Shown here: piece by piece, positions 14,870-17,789 of the stretch
Numbering within the stretch: the first letter of the stretch is position 1
Layout of the letters: each line of letters opens with the position of its first letter
From: an uncultured Lachnospiraceae bacterium
GTDB lineage: Bacteria > Bacillota_A > Clostridia > Lachnospirales > Lachnospiraceae
Direction of reading: 5' to 3'
Assembly (NCBI GenBank): GCA_902773195.1
Contig: CACYDL010000065.1
Location: 1 to 17,789, forward strand
DNA: 17,789 nt
Notes under the pieces: model-generated
The model's database searches: none
What the model was told of the DNA's origin: nothing
The model's input: only the letters and a program-made list of their open reading frames with translations
Position numbers and translations under genes: made by a program

Positions 14870-15840
14870 TTCGACGGAGCCTTCACGGACCACTGCTCCA
14901 TCTCCCTGTAGCGCTTCATCTCATCCTGGATCTCGTCCACATGGGGCTCGTATCTCTCGGCCGTGTGGCGCGCGATCTCGCGGGTATGGTCAAACTTGCC
15001 CATCATCGTCAGGCGGTTTCTGTTGTCCTCCGGCCAGGAATACTGAATGTTGCCGTCGGCGTCAAGGGTCAGCATACCCTTTCTTCCGCAGATAGCGCAT
15101 TCGACGTAGTTTTTCCCGGGCTTCGCGATCATCAGGGACGTGTGGCATCCCGGACATGCCTCTCCGTCGTTGAGGTTGCCGAGCCACTTGTTCTCCCAGT
15201 CCTTCTGCGGGTTCAGGACGGCGTGGCCGACGTTCTGGCCGAGATACTTCGCGCGGAGCATGTAGTCCGGCCTCATCAGGGCTTCACCCGGATCCGCGAC
15301 CTGATAGATATTCAGGTTGTCGACGATATTGGTCTGCGCCGAGAATGTGGTCGTGTAGAGCGTCGCCATGCCCAGGGACGTCCAGTGCTCCGTCAGGGCT
15401 CCTCCGACCGAGATCAATCCGCCCGGACGCTGCTTGACGCGGTTTTTGGCCCAGTCCGGGATTCCGTCTTCCTCCCACATCGCCATGTCCATCTTCGGTC
15501 CGAAGACCCTGTCCCGGAAGTCCGTGACGATGCCGCAGGGCGAGAGAGACCAGACCGGCGCGCCCAGGATATATCCGTCGCTGTCAAGGAATTTCTCCGA
15601 AAGCCACGGTCCGTCGTCCTTCAGGATGCAGGCCGAAGGACCTTTTACGTAGCAGGGGCCGCGCATACAGTCCTTGCAGGGCCTGAGGTCGCACTCGTGA
15701 AGCCGGATCAGCTCGCACTCGATACCCATTTTTGAAATCGCTTCAAGGGCGATCTTCACATAGATCTCGGTATTGCCGCCCCTTCTGCCCGCCGTAAAGG
15801 CGGTTACTCTCTTCTTTGCGCCTTTTACCGTTTCGCTCAT
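14851..15840 (-). CDS. Flavodoxin-fold NAD(P)H-dependent oxidoreductase / iron-sulfur flavoprotein with zinc ribbon
   Basis: The protein has 329 residues. The N-terminal TAFTAGRRGGNTEIYVK is the FMN-phosphate loop of NADPH-dependent FMN reductases, and GYILGAPVWSLSPCGIVTDF matches the second flavin-binding segment. Between them is a cysteine cluster, Cys55-x2-Cys58-x4-Cys63-x7-Cys71, with Cys50 close by. It resembles the site of iron-sulfur flavoproteins but with longer spacing than the common C-x2-C-x2-C-x4-7-C. Cys219/Cys222 and Cys238/Cys241 form a likely zinc ribbon. The probable role is electron transfer or substrate reduction in the cytoplasm; the substrate is unknown. The start has AAAGGAGG eight bases upstream and its own promoter. 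The C-terminal KKPQKV is encoded by the 48-bp repeat. Confidence 0.8.
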   Translation of the reverse strand: MSETVKGAKKRVTAFTAGRRGGNTEIYVKIALEAISKMGIECELIRLHECDLRPCKDCMRGPCYVKGPSACILKDDGPWLSEKFLDSDGYILGAPVWSLSPCGIVTDFRDRVFGPKMDMAMWEEDGIPDWAKNRVKQRPGGLISVGGALTEHWTSLGMATLYTTTFSAQTNIVDNLNIYQVADPGEALMRPDYMLRAKYLGQNVGHAVLNPQKDWENKWLGNLNDGEACPGCHTSLMIAKPGKNYVECAICGRKGMLTLDADGNIQYSWPEDNRNRLTMMGKFDHTREIARHTAERYEPHVDEIQDEMKRYREMEQWSVKAPSKKPQKV

Positions 15841-15902
15841 TCAGTCTTCCTCCTTTGTGACAGTCGTATTCACAGACAAACGGATGCTGCTTTTCACATA
15901 AT

Positions 15903-15932
15903 ATGATACCCTATCCGCATCCCGGCTGACAA
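15903..15932 (-). promoter_or_regulatory. Sigma-A promoter of the flavoprotein gene
   Basis: Minus-strand TTGTCA (15932-15927) and TATCAT (15908-15903) have an 18-base spacer ending in ATAGGG. The predicted start near 15896 gives a leader of about 55 bases, ending in the strong ribosome binding site before 15840. Confidence 0.8.
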
Positions 15933-15947
15933 GAAAAATGCTGATAT

Positions 15948-16106
15948 TTACGGCTGTTCAGGCTGTTTTTCCCCGAACGAAACGTTTTTTTCTCCGGGTG
16001 CTTTTCTTCGATCGCTTTTCCCGGGTGTTTCTCTTCGCCTGTTTTCCCCCGTCGCGCTTCTCCGGGCTCTTTTCGGAACGCGTTTCACGCCGGGAGCCGT
16101 TCTCAT
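15948..16106 (-). CDS. Possible small very basic protein overlapping the decarboxylase stop (52 aa)
   Basis: An ATG at 16106-16104 overlaps the decarboxylase TGA (ATGA) and opens 52 codons, ending at TAA 15950-15948, just before the flavoprotein promoter. The product starts MRTAPGVKRVPKRARRS and is dominated by Arg, Lys, Gly, Pro and Glu. It contains a degenerate 9-residue repeat of the form RRxxPGExx, which follows the 27-bp DNA repeat in frame. There is no hydrophobic segment and no independent ribosome binding site, so expression would need translational coupling. It could instead be untranslated repeat DNA; chance ORFs are common at this GC content. Confidence 0.25.
   Translation of the reverse strand: MRTAPGVKRVPKRARRSATGENRRRETPGKSDRRKAPGEKNVSFGEKQPEQP
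15989..16096. repeat. 27-bp degenerate tandem repeat downstream of the decarboxylase
   Basis: Units start at 15989, 16016, 16043 and 16070 with shared words TTTTCNCCGGGTG and CTTCG. The first two match at about 20 of 27 positions; the others are more diverged. The array ends seven bases from the decarboxylase stop. Its sequence is unrelated to the other 27-bp array at 11017-11206. Confidence 0.7.
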
Positions 16107-17644
16107 CGCGCCGGATCCGCCGCGGCGGCGCAGCGGATCGTTCCGCCCTCCGTCCCCGACACGGTGATGCCCCTCGCCCTGAGGAAAAGGATCCTCTCCG
16201 TGATCTCCTCCGTGATCCTCTCCCCCGGTATCACGAGGGGCGAATCCGGCGGGTACACGACGACGAAATCCGCGCAGATTCTTCCGGCGGCCTTCTCCAG
16301 CGGCACCTCTTCGGACGGCATGTCCCAGGCTTCCCCGCAGCGCAGCTCCACAGGGGGAAGAATCACCCCCGGCGAAGGTTCTCCGCTCCTTTCCGGAATC
16401 ACCCCCGGCGAAGGCTCACCGCTCCTTTCCGGAATCCCCTTCGGAGACGATTCTCCGCTCCTTCCTGGAATTCCGCCCGCGGGCCGGCCGGCCCCGCGGC
16501 CACGGGACTCCCGCGCATCTCCGCGTTCTCCTCCGCTTCCCGCTTCCTCCGCGGAAAGCTCCGCGTCGATCGCGGCCAGGGCCCGGGCCAGCCGCCCGAA
16601 GCCCTCCTCCGTGTCCGCGGGAGACGTCATCAGCAGGACGTAATCCGGGGCTTTCATCTCCGGCTGAAGGCGGAACTCGCTCCTCAGCCTGTCATAGAGC
16701 GCCGGCCCCGTGATTTTGCCTCCGCCCAGGATGACGAGCTTGCCCGGATCCAGCTCCGCGCCCGGCTCCCCCTCGATTCCGTGATCCCTCTCGTCCGTCA
16801 TCACCGCGTCCCTGCCTCCCAGCAGTCTCAGGCTCCGGAGGGACGAAAGCGTGTCTCTCAGCCTCTTCAGCCGCGCGGCGTAGGCGTCCAGGCAGGCGCC
16901 GCCCCTTCCCTGTCTGTCCGCAAAGAAGTGAAGCGTCGCGGTGATCGAGGCGAGCAGCACATAGGAGGGACTCGAGGTCTCGTAGACCGACAGATACCTC
17001 CGGAGCGCCCGGCTGTCCACCCTTCCGGTGACGTTGTGGAGAAGAGCCGTCTGCGTCATCGACGTCAGCGTCTTGTGGGTGCTCTGGATGACCAGATCCG
17101 CCCCATTTTCGACAGCGGACCTCGGGAAATAGGGATGCAGGGAGAAGTGGGCTCCGTGGGCCTCGTCCACGATGAGCGGAATACCCCTCTCCCGGGCATA
17201 TTCCGCCCATTTCCCGACGTCCCTGACGCACCCCTCGTAGGTGGGGCTGGTCAGAAGTACGGCGTCGGGGGCGTCCGGTCCCGCGGGGTCCTCCATGTAG
17301 GCCAGCGTCAGATCCCTCAGGCAGGCGGCGTGGTACACGGAGATATGGGAGCCCCGGGATATCAGGAGCCGGCCTCCCCTCGGGACGGCGGCGGAGACGG
17401 CGGCGAGGATGCCGCAGGTGCTCCCGTTGACCAGGAAAAAGGTGTCCCGGACGTGATAAAAATCCGCGGCGAACCGCATCTCCTCCAGCAGGAGATCCTG
17501 CGGATCGTGCAGATTGTCAAAGCCGTCGATCTCCGTGATGTCCGTCCGGTAGGCGCCGTCCGGCTGTCTTTTGTGTCCCGGCATATGAAACGGGTACAGG
17601 TCCGACCCGGCCAGCTTACTCAGTTCGTCTTCCAGTCTGTGCAT
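16103..17644 (-). CDS. Orn/Lys/Arg decarboxylase family PLP enzyme
   Basis: From the ATG at 17644 the protein has 513 residues, near the size of the short clostridial and bacillar members (YaaO type). LYPFHMPGHKR (16-26) is the family's N-terminal signature. LIVDEAHGAHF holds the PLP-pyridine Asp160, and STHKTL holds the Schiff-base lysine Lys191 (codon 17074-17072). The C-terminal domain (429-513) has EAWDMPSEEVPLEKAAGRI and VVVYPPDSPLVIPGE. A Pro/Gly/Ser/Arg linker with a 12-residue repeat separates the domains (about 375-428). It would decarboxylate a basic amino acid to a polyamine precursor; substrate cannot be read from sequence. A GTG at 17740 is in frame, but the extra 32 residues are low-complexity and lie in repeat DNA. 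It is the first gene of the yaa-type neighbourhood. Confidence 0.9.
   Translation of the reverse strand: MHRLEDELSKLAGSDLYPFHMPGHKRQPDGAYRTDITEIDGFDNLHDPQDLLLEEMRFAADFYHVRDTFFLVNGSTCGILAAVSAAVPRGGRLLISRGSHISVYHAACLRDLTLAYMEDPAGPDAPDAVLLTSPTYEGCVRDVGKWAEYARERGIPLIVDEAHGAHFSLHPYFPRSAVENGADLVIQSTHKTLTSMTQTALLHNVTGRVDSRALRRYLSVYETSSPSYVLLASITATLHFFADRQGRGGACLDAYAARLKRLRDTLSSLRSLRLLGGRDAVMTDERDHGIEGEPGAELDPGKLVILGGGKITGPALYDRLRSEFRLQPEMKAPDYVLLMTSPADTEEGFGRLARALAAIDAELSAEEAGSGGERGDARESRGRGAGRPAGGIPGRSGESSPKGIPERSGEPSPGVIPERSGEPSPGVILPPVELRCGEAWDMPSEEVPLEKAAGRICADFVVVYPPDSPLVIPGERITEEITERILFLRARGITVSGTEGGTIRCAAAADPAR
16361..16468. repeat. 36-bp tandem repeat inside the decarboxylase gene
   Basis: Units start at 16361, 16397 and 16433, with a remnant at 16469. 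They encode the 12-residue unit IPERSGEPSPGV twice exactly, plus IPGRSGESSPKG, at about residues 393-428. The array lies in the linker between the PLP domain and the C-terminal domain and keeps the reading frame. Confidence 0.92.
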
Positions 17645-17689
17645 CCTTCCGCTTCCTTCCGTTTTTTCTGCGTTTTCCCGCTGTGTCCG

Positions 17690-17783
17690 GTCTCCCTCAC
17701 CGCGTCCGGCGTCTCCCTCACGAGGGGGCAGGTCCGGCACCTTCTGCTGATGCCGGCCGCATGGTTATCCTGTCTCCCTCACG
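17690..17783. repeat. Short direct repeats at the window edge
   Basis: GTCTCCCTCAC occurs at 17690, 17711 and 17772. The first two belong to a 21-bp unit that includes TCCGG. On the minus strand, the outermost copy reads VRETG followed by TAA (17767-17765), which may be the end of an upstream gene cut by the window. Confidence 0.5.
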
Positions 17784-17789
17784 CGGGGC

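Noticed and set aside
17645..17740. GTG start adding 32 residues to the decarboxylase
   Set aside because: The extra residues are low-complexity and lie in repeat DNA; the family begins at about the ATG at 17644.

Overview
The window comes from a high-GC Gram-positive bacterium, most likely a clostridial anaerobe of the Lachnospiraceae type. This is inferred, not proven. The grounds are the yaa/yab-type cluster (Orn/Lys/Arg decarboxylase, holB, ricT, tRNA methyltransferase, rsmI), sigma-A promoters, GGAGG ribosome binding sites, a GH94 phosphorylase and a cell-wall gene set of Firmicute type.

Layout. Positions 1-517 (+) hold the 3' end of a GH94 cellobiose-phosphorylase-like gene, closed by a bidirectional terminator at 585-624. 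Positions 740-6181 (-) form a four-gene envelope operon with a consensus promoter at 6253-6281. Its order is D-Ala-D-Ala carboxypeptidase, membrane-anchored zinc amidase, Mbeg1-like (DUF2974) alpha/beta hydrolase, and a large LytR-CpsA-Psr-like protein that has lost conserved arginines. Positions 6517-7572 (-) encode a membrane-anchored propeller-like protein of unknown role, divergent from recQ (7799-9286, +). recQ converges with a TetR-family regulator (9292-9885, -).

Positions 10120-14531 (-) form the conserved housekeeping cluster holB, ricT, trmN6-like, rsmI. ricT carries an unusually long charged tail and overlaps the methyltransferase by 8 nt. Upstream are an iron-sulfur/flavodoxin-type oxidoreductase with a C-terminal zinc ribbon (14851-15840, -), sitting where a nucleotide kinase gene is usual, and an Orn/Lys/Arg decarboxylase (16103-17644, -).

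The most unusual signal is a set of short tandem-repeat arrays, unrelated in sequence, with periods of 27, 27, 36, 41 and 48 bp. Four lie at or just past the stop codons of minus-strand genes. A fifth lies in the linker of the decarboxylase. In the methyltransferase, the array begins inside the last codons, has a one-base phase slip that creates the stop codon, and then continues as a 9-residue repeat in another frame. That frame leads, after one TGA, into rsmI. After the decarboxylase, an ATGA overlap opens a very basic 52-codon ORF built on the repeat. I see no CRISPR array, rRNA, tRNA, transposase or phage gene.
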